Part shown: piece after piece, positions 1 to 9,095 of the stretch
Layout: the number at the start of each line of letters is the position of its first letter
Numbering within the stretch: position 1 is the first letter of the stretch
Assembly (NCBI RefSeq): GCF_000317285.1
Contig: NZ_AJLN01000037.1
Span: 62,001 to 126,000, forward strand
Reading direction: 5' to 3'
Length of the DNA: 64,000 bases
From: Chlorogloeopsis fritschii PCC 6912
GTDB lineage: Bacteria; Cyanobacteriota; Cyanobacteriia; Cyanobacteriales; Nostocaceae
Made by a program: the position numbers and the translations under genes
The notes under the pieces: model-generated
The model's database searches: none
What the model was told of the DNA's origin: nothing
The model's input: only the letters and a program-made list of their open reading frames with translations

Positions 1-139
1 TATATCCAGTCGAGTACAGCGGTTTTACTTTATCTTGCTCATGCCAGATTGAGTAATTTATGGATGATGTGAATTAGAATCCTGTGTTAAAAATGAAAAA
101 AATTATCATTAATTGCTAATATTCCCAAGGAGTTTTCAG

Positions 140-1171
140 ATGAAGTTGACTGTCAAGCCAGAAAATATCTTGGAGGCGATCGCACTAAACAGCCGTAAGG
201 AACTGCAACCTTTTCTGTTGGGTATGCTCGGTATGGGAGTTAGCCAAGTTTTGGTAACTGCCATACGCATGAACGTATTTGACGCTCTGCAAGAGCATCC
301 CAAAACGGCTGCTGAGTTGGCAACACAGATGGATTGCGATCCTCACGGAATGCAAGTTTTATTAGAAAGCTTGGATGGTTTTGGTTTTCTCAAGCGACAA
401 GGGCAGCACTATCAACTTACGCAAGATTCTGCTCGTTACTTGACAAAATCGGGTGGGTTAATTTATGACTTTTTGCGGTTGGGTGGTGATATTAATCAGC
501 AATTGGTGTTGTTGGAAAAAGATATTCGCACTGGCGAAGTTCCCAATTTTCACTTCAATCCTCAATCCGCCACCTGTTTTGCAAACTACTACACTATGCT
601 CAAAAGTAGTGGACAGCAAAGCGCCCCAAATATTCTCAAATGGGCAAAGCTCAATCCGCCCCCCAAGCGCTTGTTAGATGTGGCAGGCGGCCCTGCAGAA
701 TACAGCATAGCATTTTGTCAGAAGTATCCCGACTTGAAAGCCGATATTCTGGATTTACCCAATGCGATCCAAGCAGGATTACCCCAAATTGAACAGGCAG
801 GATTAGGCGATCGCATCCAATACATTGAAGGTAATTTACTGGAAACTAATTGGGGCAACAATTACGATGTTGTGTTTCTCTCCAACATCCTCCACTGTCT
901 AACAGCCGAGCAGTGCGAAATTACACTCAAAAAAGCATTCCAAGCACTGCGAGCGGGCGGAACTGTATTGATCAACGACTTGTTTCATCCTGGCGAGCAG
1001 GGAAAACTCTCCTCACCAATTAGCTTGTTCTCCCTCATCTATTACGTTACCTGTGGTGGACGCATTTGGCCACAACCTACGATTTTGGATTGGCTAACGA
1101 AGGCAGGATTTGATCGGATTTACACAGGCAGGAATCGACTGGCTTTGTTTGTATCAGCACAGAAACCTTAA
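140..1171 (+). CDS. SAM-dependent O-methyltransferase (family 2, winged-helix dimerisation domain)
   Basis: A 343-residue protein with the two-domain layout of plant-type and polyketide O-methyltransferases. An N-terminal winged-helix/dimerisation region (about residues 20-105, with AAELATQMDCD) precedes a Rossmann SAM-binding domain with the glycine-rich motif LLDVAGGPAEYS near residue 180 and an acidic D-L-P segment after it. The family methylates hydroxyl groups of small molecules; the substrate cannot be read from the sequence. I chose the ATG at 140 rather than the upstream TTG at 113 because AAGGAG (127-132) lies 7 bases before it. No partner genes are adjacent, so it looks monocistronic. 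The family call is firm; the substrate is unknown. Confidence 0.85.
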   Translation: MKLTVKPENILEAIALNSRKELQPFLLGMLGMGVSQVLVTAIRMNVFDALQEHPKTAAELATQMDCDPHGMQVLLESLDGFGFLKRQGQHYQLTQDSARYLTKSGGLIYDFLRLGGDINQQLVLLEKDIRTGEVPNFHFNPQSATCFANYYTMLKSSGQQSAPNILKWAKLNPPPKRLLDVAGGPAEYSIAFCQKYPDLKADILDLPNAIQAGLPQIEQAGLGDRIQYIEGNLLETNWGNNYDVVFLSNILHCLTAEQCEITLKKAFQALRAGGTVLINDLFHPGEQGKLSSPISLFSLIYYVTCGGRIWPQPTILDWLTKAGFDRIYTGRNRLALFVSAQKP

Positions 1172-1703
1172 CCCAGCAGCAATTGCTGAACCACTGTGAT
1201 AACTTCAAGCTACTAGGTTAGGAATCAACGCCAAACCAATGTTTTGCTGATTACTACTTTGGTTTGGCGATCGCATCAGCAATAATCTCTATTAAAAAAA
1301 TATGTATAAGAGGAAGATTTTTAGTTTGGCGATCGCTACTGGCGAGATTTACAGACTTTTACCATTCACAAACTTTCAATCACTCCAGTAGGTTTTTCTA
1401 GATAAAAATATCAACAACGTAAAACACTCATATCAGCATACGCTGTTGATATTGTAAACAAGCCATAGCTTATATATTGATGTATTCCCCGCAAGATGAA
1501 TAAAATGCAGTAGCGATATCAAGAATCTCTGACTGTATATCGCTAAGTAAACTGCAAAATCCAGAAAATTTTGAGTAAAGCTAGGCTAGAGGCTTGCATT
1601 ACTCAACATAACCATTACTTGCCGAGAATATAGGAAACAACTCAATGATTGTGTAGTGAGGAGCGCTGCTAAAAACCAGTTTTAAACTGATTTGAGGCTG
1701 CTA
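1172..1703. other. Intergenic region, no gene seen
   Basis: About 530 bases between two genes whose 3' ends face each other. It is AT-rich and holds GGCGATCGC (HIP1-type) sites near 1267 and 1328. I see no convincing reading frame, RNA gene or strong terminator hairpin. Confidence 0.5.
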
Positions 1704-1880
1704 TTAGGGACTCTTGGTAGGAGTGGCAGCAGGGGTAGTAGCAGGTGCCTTAGTAGCAGCGTCAGTTGGTTCACCAGGAGCTGGAGTGGTAGTAGTGGTA
1801 CCCTCTTGAGCATTTTCACAAGCTCCAAGTGCTGAAGCTAAACCTAGCAATAAAGCAAAACCAAGAACTTTTATTTTCAT
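1704..1880 (-). CDS. Small Thr/Pro/Ala-rich lipoprotein
   Basis: A 58-residue protein starting MKIKVLGFALLLGLASALG and followed by Cys, which matches a signal peptide ending in a lipobox (L-G-A-C). The mature part is a low-complexity stretch of Thr, Pro and Ala, typical of a flexible tether or extracytoplasmic linker. I used the internal ATG at 1880 because AGGAG precedes it; an upstream in-frame start at 1907 would add nine residues before the signal peptide. It should be exported, acylated and held at a membrane. I do not recognise a functional family. Confidence 0.6.
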   Translation of the reverse strand: MKIKVLGFALLLGLASALGACENAQEGTTTTTPAPGEPTDAATKAPATTPAATPTKSP

Positions 1881-2354
1881 AACTCCTCTTTCACCAAACT
1901 TTGGCACAATTTTGAGCTTCGTTGACTACGATACCTCATTTGTTGCTTTTTTTTAATTATTTTATATCAAAAGATTTAAAGGTTAATTTGGATTGTTGAG
2001 TGCAGATTCAGTATAGTATCGCAAACAACTTGATTTTAAGAGAGCACAGGTAACTATGACGACTAAAACCGCTAATACTACCAAAAATATTACTTTTAGG
2101 CAAACTATTGCTCTTGCTGTTCAGCATTGCCATACTTTAGATGCGATGCCTAAATGCTAAAGTATCCGTTTAAGGTTCAAAATTGCCTCAAATAATACCC
2201 AGGGATGCAAACATTATTGTAGCTATCTAGACTGCCAAAAGGGAGTAGGGTGTGATTTGTAGCTAAATTGCACAAAAAGCAATTGCCAGTTGAACCAAAT
2301 CCAGACAATCAATTATTCAATTACACTGCAAATTTTTAACTAAAAATAAAGTTT
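1881..2354. other. Intergenic region between divergent genes; possible 34-codon ORF
   Basis: This stretch carries the promoter regions of the lipoprotein gene (leftward) and the ftsL-like gene (rightward). One short plus-strand frame at 2056-2160 (34 codons, starting MTTKTANTTKN) could be a small gene, but it has only a weak CAGG before its ATG, so I do not call it a CDS. No other structure stood out. Confidence 0.4.
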
Positions 2355-2975
2355 ATGGCTGTTGCTCGTAAATTAGATGTTTCTACAAAGCGCAGTTGGT
2401 TCCGGCGAGGAGGTTCTCTGTCTGGGGGAAGCACCACCAGAGAACAGCGACTCAAATCACTCAGAACTGCGACAGCAAAAGCTCTGCCTACAAAATCTTC
2501 TCAAAGGCAAAGACGTTCATTGCAGAATAAATCGGCTCCTGCTACCCAGTTCAAAGATAGTGCAGGTGCAGTTACAACTACCGCTGTTTCCGATTTAAGC
2601 AAGCAAGGAACAGCACCTTTATGGTTGCTACGCTTGTATACTTTATATCGTCACTCTTCAGTGATGACATTTTTGCTGGTAGCAGCCATGCTCGTAGTCT
2701 ATGGTTGGACAGTTTATTCCCAACAAATTTGGAGTCAGACATACCGGAAACTACAAACTTTACAGCGTGAAGAGCGACAGTTGACAACAAATAACGAAGT
2801 ACTTAAAAATCAAATGGCACAGGAAGCACAAACATCAGCAGCTGGATTGGTAACGCCATCTCCAACTGGGACAGTTTTCTTGCGCCCAGCGCCTGAGAGT
2901 TCTAATTCTGAAGTGCCCAATGCAACTTTCAATGCCGAACCGCAACAGCAAAAACTCACACCAGTAGGATATTAA
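2355..2975 (+). CDS. FtsL-like single-pass membrane protein upstream of ftsI
   Basis: A 206-residue protein with a long basic, disordered N-terminus (about 1-100), one transmembrane helix (about residues 102-122, VMTFLLVAAMLVVYGW), a coiled-coil segment rich in Gln, Glu and Leu (about 125-160), and a Pro/Thr-rich tail. This layout and the position just before ftsI are typical of the divisome proteins FtsL/FtsB, which recruit and activate FtsWI. Sequence similarity to FtsL is always weak, so the call rests on topology and neighbourhood. Its last two codons and stop (GGATATTAA) are duplicated on the far side of the element at 2976-3085. Confidence 0.6.
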   Translation: MAVARKLDVSTKRSWFRRGGSLSGGSTTREQRLKSLRTATAKALPTKSSQRQRRSLQNKSAPATQFKDSAGAVTTTAVSDLSKQGTAPLWLLRLYTLYRHSSVMTFLLVAAMLVVYGWTVYSQQIWSQTYRKLQTLQREERQLTTNNEVLKNQMAQEAQTSAAGLVTPSPTGTVFLRPAPESSNSEVPNATFNAEPQQQKLTPVGY

Positions 2976-3085
2976 GCGTTGCTGAATCGCGCTATGAATC
3001 CGGATGCCCAGACGCGATATATCGCATCTGGGCAAGGGTTTTGGGATTATGCAAAATTATTTCACGCCATTAAATCAGCAACGCC
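2976..3085. mobile_element. MITE-like element with terminal inverted repeats and 9-bp target duplication
   Basis: The ends are inverted repeats: GCGTTGCTGA at 2976-2985 and TCAGCAACGC at 3075-3084. Both sides carry the direct repeat GGATATTAA (2967-2975 and 3086-3094), which looks like a target-site duplication. Inside is a strong palindrome, TGCCCAGA at 3005-3012 pairing with TCTGGGCA at 3027-3034, around CGCGATATATCGC. It encodes no protein, so it would be a non-autonomous element mobilised in trans. The internal hairpin may also attenuate transcription from the ftsL-like gene into ftsI. Confidence 0.7.
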
Positions 3086-3139
3086 GGATATTAAAGTCAT
3101 TAGGTTTAAATAAATTGCTAATGGCACAGGATAATCCTT

Positions 3140-4936
3140 ATGCAGAAGTCACCAAGTAGAAAAAACAGGCAAAGACAGCGTCCTAAAGCTAGACAAAAAT
3201 TTTTTTCGTCATTTTTCTCTAAGTTTATAGCACAAACATCAAATGTTAACTCTCGGCTGTTTATCGTTTGGGCTGTACTAGTTACTGCTGCTTTTGGTTT
3301 AGCTGTTAATTTGTACAATTTGCAAATTATACGTGGGCCGAAGCTTACGCAGAGGGCACGAAACCAACAAATGGTAAATTTGCGACTTTTTGTGCCTCGT
3401 CGCCCGGTGGTTGATCGAAATCGGGATATGTTGGCGATGGATCGACCTGTATATACAATGTATGTTCATCCCAAGCTATTTGACAAATCTAATCAAGAAA
3501 TTGCCAAGCTACTTGCTCCGATTATGGGGAAGGATGCTACGGAGTTAGAAACAAAATTTGAAAGCAAAAAAAGTGGTATTTTACTTTCCTCTGCCCTGCC
3601 CGAAGAAGTTGCCGATCGCATTTATTCGTTACGTTTGAATGGTATAGAGTTAACTCAAAAATACTCCCGATTTTATCCGCGACAAGATTTGGTAGCAGAA
3701 GTAGTAGGCTATGTTAATGTTGACCGTCGCGGTCAGGCAGGTGTGGAATATAGTCAAGAGAAGTTACTGGAACGTTCTTTGAAAACAGTGCGCCTCAGTC
3801 GTGCAGGGAATGGGGCGCTGATGTCAGATCATGCTCCAGAGGGTTTTCTGCATTCCGACGATCTGCAACTACAACTAACTATTGACAGTCGCTTGCAACG
3901 AGCAGCTCGCAATGCATTACAAGAACAGATGGATAAGTACCGTGCCCAACGGGGAGCAGTGATTGTAATGGATGCGTGGGATGGTTCTTTGCTGTCATTG
4001 GTTTCTTTGCCTACCTATAATCCCAACCAATACTCTAAAGCCAATGTTTCGCTGTTCAAAAACTGGACTGTAGCCGATCTCTACGAACCTGGTTCGACTT
4101 TTAAACCTTTGAATGTGGCGATCGCTCTAGAAGCAGGAGCGATTAAATCTGAGGATACATTTAATGATCCTGGTTCCATTAAAGTAGCCGATCGCACCAT
4201 CAGAAATGCCCAAAATAAAAGCTACGGGCAAATCAATATTGCCCAGATTTTGCAACATTCCAGCAATATTGGGATGGTGCAAATGATCCAACGCTTGCAG
4301 ACTCCTGTTTACTATAGTTGGCTAGAAAAGTTGGGGTTAGGGCAAAGCCTCAATACAGATTTACCGTTTGTTGTCGCCAGTCAACTTAAAAGTCTAGAAA
4401 AATTTTCTGCCTCGCCCGTAGAAGCTGCAACGACTTCCTTTGGTCAAGGTTTCTCTTTGACACCTTTGCAATTAGTACAATTACATGGAGCCTTAGCTAA
4501 CGGTGGTAAACTCGTTACACCTCATGTAGTCAAAGGTTTGATAGATAGTAAGGGGCAAATACATTACACACCTTCTTATCCAACACCACGCCAACTTTTC
4601 TCACCTGTCACCAGCCAAAAAGTTGTAGAAATGATGGAAACCGTTGTTGCCAACGGTACTGGTAGAGCTTCACAAATTCCGGGATATCGCATAGGAGGCA
4701 AAACTGGCACCGCCCAAAAAGCTGGTAGCTCTGGTGGCTATATTAGTGGTGCAAAAATTACTAGTTTCGTAGCTATCTTGCCTGTAGAAACACCCCGCTA
4801 TGTAGTACTGGCATTGGTGGATGAGCCGAAAGGCGCAAATGCCTATGGTGGTACTGTCGCTGCACCAATTGTCAAAGCAGTGATGGAAGCATTAATTACT
4901 ATTGAAAAAATTCCGCCCAGTCAATCAATACAGTAG
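3140..4936 (+). CDS. ftsI: Peptidoglycan D,D-transpeptidase FtsI (PBP3, class B penicillin-binding protein)
   Basis: A 598-residue class B PBP. A basic cytoplasmic tail is followed by one membrane anchor (about residues 40-62), the PBP dimerisation/pedestal domain (about 85-240) and the transpeptidase domain (about 265-590). The three active-site motifs are present: STFK near 318 (nucleophilic Ser), SSN near 373 and KTGT near 520. FtsI cross-links septal peptidoglycan together with FtsW at midcell. The FtsL-like gene just upstream fits a division unit, now interrupted by a small mobile element. Length and motifs are normal for the family. Confidence 0.95.
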   Translation: MQKSPSRKNRQRQRPKARQKFFSSFFSKFIAQTSNVNSRLFIVWAVLVTAAFGLAVNLYNLQIIRGPKLTQRARNQQMVNLRLFVPRRPVVDRNRDMLAMDRPVYTMYVHPKLFDKSNQEIAKLLAPIMGKDATELETKFESKKSGILLSSALPEEVADRIYSLRLNGIELTQKYSRFYPRQDLVAEVVGYVNVDRRGQAGVEYSQEKLLERSLKTVRLSRAGNGALMSDHAPEGFLHSDDLQLQLTIDSRLQRAARNALQEQMDKYRAQRGAVIVMDAWDGSLLSLVSLPTYNPNQYSKANVSLFKNWTVADLYEPGSTFKPLNVAIALEAGAIKSEDTFNDPGSIKVADRTIRNAQNKSYGQINIAQILQHSSNIGMVQMIQRLQTPVYYSWLEKLGLGQSLNTDLPFVVASQLKSLEKFSASPVEAATTSFGQGFSLTPLQLVQLHGALANGGKLVTPHVVKGLIDSKGQIHYTPSYPTPRQLFSPVTSQKVVEMMETVVANGTGRASQIPGYRIGGKTGTAQKAGSSGGYISGAKITSFVAILPVETPRYVVLALVDEPKGANAYGGTVAAPIVKAVMEALITIEKIPPSQSIQ

Positions 4937-4949
4937 TCATTTGTCATTT

Positions 4950-5380
4950 GTTAGTAGGGGAGGCAGCGCGTTGCGGAGCCAGTGCGGTGAAGCAGCCCCC
5001 GTCTTGGTGAGTCCACTTGCCGTCTTGGCGGTTCCCGTCACGATGGCAAAGTGGCGAACCCGAAGGGCGGTTTCCGGCGTAGACGCGGAGCGGTGAGCCA
5101 GTCCGGTGGACGGGTTCCCCGGCATAAAGGAACTGGCGAACCCGGAGGGCTTCCCGTAAGGGTAGGGGGACTGCTGTACGCCGGAGGCGTTCCCGCAGGG
5201 TACCCGGAGGGTGGACGGGTTTCCCGGCATAAAGGAGCCAGTGCGTTGCGGAGCCAGTGCGTTGGGCGGCTCTGCCGACTTGTAGCACCTGGCGTCGGGT
5301 TTCCCGCGTTGTAGCACCTGGCGTCACCTGGCGTCGGGTTAAGCGCGTTGTAGCGACTGCCGTGCGGGTTTTGTTGATTA
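4950..5380. repeat. GC-rich mosaic repeat region downstream of ftsI
   Basis: The interval after ftsI (4937-5656) contains about 430 bases of strikingly GC-rich sequence built from recurring short words: GCGGAGCCAGTGCG, CCCGGCATAAAGGA (twice), GTAGCACCTGGCGTC (twice) and CCGGAGG. Open frames on both strands here are low-complexity by-products and not genes. Similar words recur near 30790, 33660, 38700 and 45540. The remainder (5430-5480) is a CCCCTGT-type heptamer STRR, and the promoter of the next gene lies after that. Confidence 0.75.
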
Positions 5381-5656
5381 ACTTTCGGTTCAAACCGACA
5401 ATTTATCTTTTAAACCCGCCCATACAGTGGTTAGTAGTTCTCCTTGTCCCCTGTCCCCTGTTCCCTGTCACCTATCCCCCTCTGCTCAGATAGTACATTT
5501 TTATTGATTCTCCCCTGCTCCCTTGGGTAGAATCTTTCACCGCAGAGCTTAATTGTTCTTTACAACCCAGGGGAGAGGTACAGAAAACTACTAAATGGAA
5601 ATCTAGGTATATAAGGTGGAAGTTATCGACACCGATCGCAAAGAACCGAAGATTCC

Positions 5657-6775
5657 ATGCAGAGCAACTTAGTTAAATCACCTCCTGCTTCTGGTACGGA
5701 GGAAACTTTACCTATAGGGGTAACAGAAACTACTACTATTTATGACCGTGGAGAGCGACAGTTTGTAGAACTGCTTGCCACAGATAATTTAGATCAAAAA
5801 CTGGATAGAGAACCCTTACTTGCCAGTGAATTTGAGAGCGCACTTTCTCTGGGAATTCGTGCTGCTTATCACAATGGTTCTGGTGATGATGTGGCTCATC
5901 TTTTTCTCCAGCGTATACTGTATCGGATTAATCGCTTAAACCTTTTTTGGTATGACGATTTGCGACACTATACCAACGAGCGATCGCTCTATCTATACAA
6001 GGTACGCAATCGAATTGAGGCGGCTTGGCAGGAATGGGAACTAGCAAAAATCGATGTGGCAGCTTTGCAGCAGTTAGATGTCAAGCAAGCGCTGATTGAG
6101 CGTACCGCATACGATTTAGATCCACCTTTATCATCAGGAAGCCGCTACATCCGCGAGCAAATGACAGAAATTGGCTATCGTCACTTATTAGCGATCGGCT
6201 CGTTTGATGGGTTAGTTGAGGGCAGTCGTCTTTCCCGGATTCTTGGTGGTGCTGCTAATCAAGTGCAGTGTACCCTCGTCAAGGTACTACTGGAAGAGTA
6301 CGGTAACGGTCGCTTCTCTCGCAAGCATTCTACATTTTTTGCTCAAATGCTAGCTGAGTTTGACATGAACACCGAACCAGAAGGATACTTCGATTTAGTA
6401 CCTTGGGAAGTTTTAGCTTGCGCCAATCATAACTTTTTGCTGACCGAGTGCAAGCGTCATTTTCTGCGTTATAGCGGTGGTTTAACCTATTTTGAGGTGG
6501 CAGGGCCTTCTGCTTACAGAAATTATCTTACAGCTGCTCAACGGCTGGGATTATCAGATGCAGCGATGGGTTATTGGGAACTGCACATTCGAGAAGATGA
6601 ACGCCACGGGCGCTGGATGTTGGATGATGTGGCTTTGCCTTTAGCAGAATTGTACCCCAATGATGCGTGGGAGCTAGTTCTGGGCTACGACCAAGAAAAG
6701 TTAATGGGCGATCGCGCTGCCGAAGCAGTTGTGCAAGCAATACGCCAAGTAGAACAAAGCACTTCACTCGCCTGA
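5657..6775 (+). CDS. Iron-containing redox enzyme family protein (heme-oxygenase-like fold)
   Basis: A 372-residue, largely helical protein. The region from about residue 170 on carries the acidic/His pattern of heme-oxygenase-like diiron proteins: VLLEEYGNG near 213 and HIREDERHGRW near 315, which would supply carboxylate and His ligands. The family includes diiron oxidases/oxygenases acting on amino-acid or lipid substrates; the reaction here is unknown. It is preceded by a repeat-rich region, so it is probably transcribed alone. The fold call is fairly safe; the substrate is not inferred. Confidence 0.7.
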   Translation: MQSNLVKSPPASGTEETLPIGVTETTTIYDRGERQFVELLATDNLDQKLDREPLLASEFESALSLGIRAAYHNGSGDDVAHLFLQRILYRINRLNLFWYDDLRHYTNERSLYLYKVRNRIEAAWQEWELAKIDVAALQQLDVKQALIERTAYDLDPPLSSGSRYIREQMTEIGYRHLLAIGSFDGLVEGSRLSRILGGAANQVQCTLVKVLLEEYGNGRFSRKHSTFFAQMLAEFDMNTEPEGYFDLVPWEVLACANHNFLLTECKRHFLRYSGGLTYFEVAGPSAYRNYLTAAQRLGLSDAAMGYWELHIREDERHGRWMLDDVALPLAELYPNDAWELVLGYDQEKLMGDRAAEAVVQAIRQVEQSTSLA

Positions 6776-6867
6776 GAAAAACAACTTCACTAATTCCAGC
6801 TTTCTAATTTATCTAATTTATCTTTATTCCTTTAGTCAAAATTTTCTACTAAAGGAGTAATTTTTGC

Positions 6868-7629
6868 TTGTGGATAAGACATATGCCCTACCAAAATCTG
6901 ACTCATTGTAATTACTCACATACACATATGAAAGACGTATTTTTTTGCCCGGAAGAATCTAATTTTTACTCTAATTGTTTGGAAAATTTGGCATTGAGAA
7001 ACTGTCAGAAATCTGAATGTATTGTTGAATTTGGTTCAGGAGATGGTACTCCGGTTATTAATTCGCTACTTAGAAACAGATTTGATGGCATTATACATGG
7101 ATTTGAATTAAATACTTCTGCTTGGAAGGTCGCTAATTCAACCATTGATGAATATAATCTAAGTCAAAAATACGTCGTTCATAATTCATGTCTATTTGAA
7201 TCTTCTAGATTAAAAGCTGACTATCTTGTAGCCAATCCACCCTATCTACCTGCACCAGATAAAGATATTTATATGCCACTTTTATTTGGAGGTATAGATG
7301 GAGCTACAGTTACCAATAACCTTTTATCTCTAGGTTACGAAAAGGTTTTACTTTTAATCTCTAGCTTTTCTCATCCACAAAGCACAATCAATCATGCAAG
7401 AGCCAACAGGTATAATGTTAGTAATTTCATAGTCTTACCTTTGAAATTTGGCTACTATAGCTCTGAGCCAAAAGTCAAAAAACACATAGAAGAATTACGC
7501 AAAAACAACATGGCGTTTTATTCTGGAGATTATTACTACCTAGCTGGTGTTTTATTTACAAAGTCTCAGGAAGAACTACCCACTATTGATTTATCGAAAG
7601 AGTTAATGCAATTACTCACAAGTCTGTAA
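6868..7629 (+). CDS. Class I SAM-dependent methyltransferase with NPPY motif
   Basis: A 253-residue protein with a SAM-binding loop VEFGSGDGTP (near residue 51) and the catalytic-type motif ANPPYLP (near 127). NPPY is typical of enzymes that methylate planar amide or amino nitrogens, such as PrmC/HemK glutamine methyltransferases and N6-adenine methyltransferases. It lacks the PrmC N-terminal helical domain, so the target is uncertain. The frame opens at a TTG (6868) ten bases after AAGGAG (6852-6857); an ATG at 6883 is the alternative start. The gene is more AT-rich than its neighbours, a weak hint of transfer. Confidence 0.65.
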   Translation: MWIRHMPYQNLTHCNYSHTHMKDVFFCPEESNFYSNCLENLALRNCQKSECIVEFGSGDGTPVINSLLRNRFDGIIHGFELNTSAWKVANSTIDEYNLSQKYVVHNSCLFESSRLKADYLVANPPYLPAPDKDIYMPLLFGGIDGATVTNNLLSLGYEKVLLLISSFSHPQSTINHARANRYNVSNFIVLPLKFGYYSSEPKVKKHIEELRKNNMAFYSGDYYYLAGVLFTKSQEELPTIDLSKELMQLLTSL

Positions 7630-7631
7630 AT

Positions 7632-7910
7632 TTAGCTCTTCAGTTTGTGAGAATAATTCTGACAAGATTTGCAACTATAATTTTTGGGTTCAAAGTCACG
7701 ACAGTCTATTGCTTCTTCTGTACAAGCATTGATAGGATGTACTGTACATTTTAGGCGGTAGTCATTTGTAAAATACTCACAACCAGAACAGGGAATTTGA
7801 TGTAATCTCTTCAGATGACCCATTCCTTTTTTAAAGGATAGGACAATCGTCCAAAAGCTAAGAATTGAAATTCCCCAAGCACAGGTTGTAAAAAAGATTT
7901 TACTTAGCAT
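7632..7910 (-). CDS. Small membrane-anchored Cys-rich protein
   Basis: A 92-residue protein with an N-terminal hydrophobic helix (about residues 5-26) and a hydrophilic tail with seven Cys from about residue 42, arranged as CSGC, C, C, C and CKSC. The pairs could bind a metal or form disulfides. I recognise no named family. It lies 2 bases from the convergent methyltransferase stop and downstream of the antenna genes on the same strand, but the terminator at 7933-7970 separates it from them. Confidence 0.55.
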   Translation of the reverse strand: MLSKIFFTTCAWGISILSFWTIVLSFKKGMGHLKRLHQIPCSGCEYFTNDYRLKCTVHPINACTEEAIDCRDFEPKNYSCKSCQNYSHKLKS

Positions 7911-7932
7911 AATTTGTCCTCAATTAGGTCTG

Positions 7933-7970
7933 AAAAAATAGCCTGCAGCTAGCTGCTAGAAACCGCAGGC
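7933..7970 (-). terminator. Rho-independent terminator after the isiA/pcb genes
   Basis: Read on the minus strand, GCCTGC pairs with GCAGGC (outer arms 7941-7946 and 7965-7970) around an inner AGCTAGCT palindrome, and a T-rich run (TATTTTTT) follows. It lies about 60 bases past the stop of the 317-residue antenna gene. Confidence 0.7.
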
Positions 7971-8030
7971 AGAAAACAAGACCTTTTTAGGTCAAGTTCA
8001 TATTTAGGGGAAAGAAAACTCAGCTTAAGC

Positions 8031-8984
8031 TTAACGAGAACGCCAAAAATGCCATGAGAAACCAGTAAGTGCTAATATACCCAAGCAAAACTGGATAAAT
8101 GCAGACCACAGACGGCGATCGCCGTAAAACTCCTTGGGAAAAACAGTAGTGTTATGCTCTACAAAAATGGCAGAAATAAAAGCCATAAAAGCTAAACCAA
8201 GCAAACTATAAGCAAGAATATCCTCGCCATTTTCAATTGGTAAAATCCGCCTTACCCATCCAAAAGGTTGTACAAGAATGTGCCACACACCACCTAAAAT
8301 TAGTATTAACCCAATCCAGATGTGACCACCGATAACATCTTCTAGATTGTCAACACTTGCCATTCCCAAGAAATTCCAATGATTATCTTTAATTCCAACT
8401 AAATAACCAAAGATTGTCAGTGGATTAAGAGTCGGGTTAATAATTAAACGGACGTCTCCCAAATGCGTGTCATAAATTCCACCAAAAATCATTGCCTTTA
8501 GCACTAATAAAAATGCACCAAAACCCAGAACAATTAGGTGATTTCCCAAAATGAAACCTAACTTTTTTGGATCGTTCCATTCATAGTGAAATAGAGCAAC
8601 CAATGCTCCACCATTGTGTAAAATTGCTGGAGCGCGAAAGACATGAAAAAGTCCACCTGCACCTAACACAGCAGATGCGACTAAATGCAAAACGCCAATT
8701 ACAAAATAAGGATAAGTATCGACTACTTCACCCCCAGCACCTACACCCCATCCCAAAGTTGCTAAATGGGGTAATACAGTAAAATTCTGCTCATACATTG
8801 GCACATTGGGAACAAAGCGCGTTACCTCTGAGATGGTAGTTGCTCCTGCCCAAAACATCATCAAACCTGCATGAGCAATGTGAGCACCTAATAGTTGACC
8901 GGATAATTCTATTAAACGAGCATTACCAATTAACCAAGGCAAACTTGTGCCTGCTGCGAAGGTTTTGTCAGTAGAAATTGCCAC
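8031..8984 (-). CDS. Pcb/IsiA-type chlorophyll a-binding antenna protein (short CP43 homologue)
   Basis: A 317-residue six-helix membrane protein of the CP43/IsiA/Pcb superfamily. Shared features with its upstream neighbour are the start pattern [19 protein letters not shown], the [19 protein letters not shown] loop, [14 protein letters not shown], and conserved His residues that ligate chlorophyll. It lacks the large lumenal loop of CP43. It starts at a GTG (8984) with AAGGAA upstream. It sits 111 bases after isiA on the same strand and is probably co-transcribed, giving a second antenna type for photosystem I under iron limitation. It is an IsiA paralogue rather than true CP43. Confidence 0.9.
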   Translation of the reverse strand: MAISTDKTFAAGTSLPWLIGNARLIELSGQLLGAHIAHAGLMMFWAGATTISEVTRFVPNVPMYEQNFTVLPHLATLGWGVGAGGEVVDTYPYFVIGVLHLVASAVLGAGGLFHVFRAPAILHNGGALVALFHYEWNDPKKLGFILGNHLIVLGFGAFLLVLKAMIFGGIYDTHLGDVRLIINPTLNPLTIFGYLVGIKDNHWNFLGMASVDNLEDVIGGHIWIGLILILGGVWHILVQPFGWVRRILPIENGEDILAYSLLGLAFMAFISAIFVEHNTTVFPKEFYGDRRLWSAFIQFCLGILALTGFSWHFWRSR

Positions 8985-9095
8985 AATGGAATTCCTTTTT
9001 CAACATGGGATTTTGAACTTTAAATTATGAAAAGGTACTGAGTAACTTTCCATCTCCCTAATTCCCAGTACCTAATCCTCAGTCCCCTTTAAAAT

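Noticed and set aside
4937-5393. Several overlapping open frames on both strands after ftsI
   Set aside because: They lie in GC-rich repeat DNA, have repetitive low-complexity products, and none has a ribosome site or recognisable domain.
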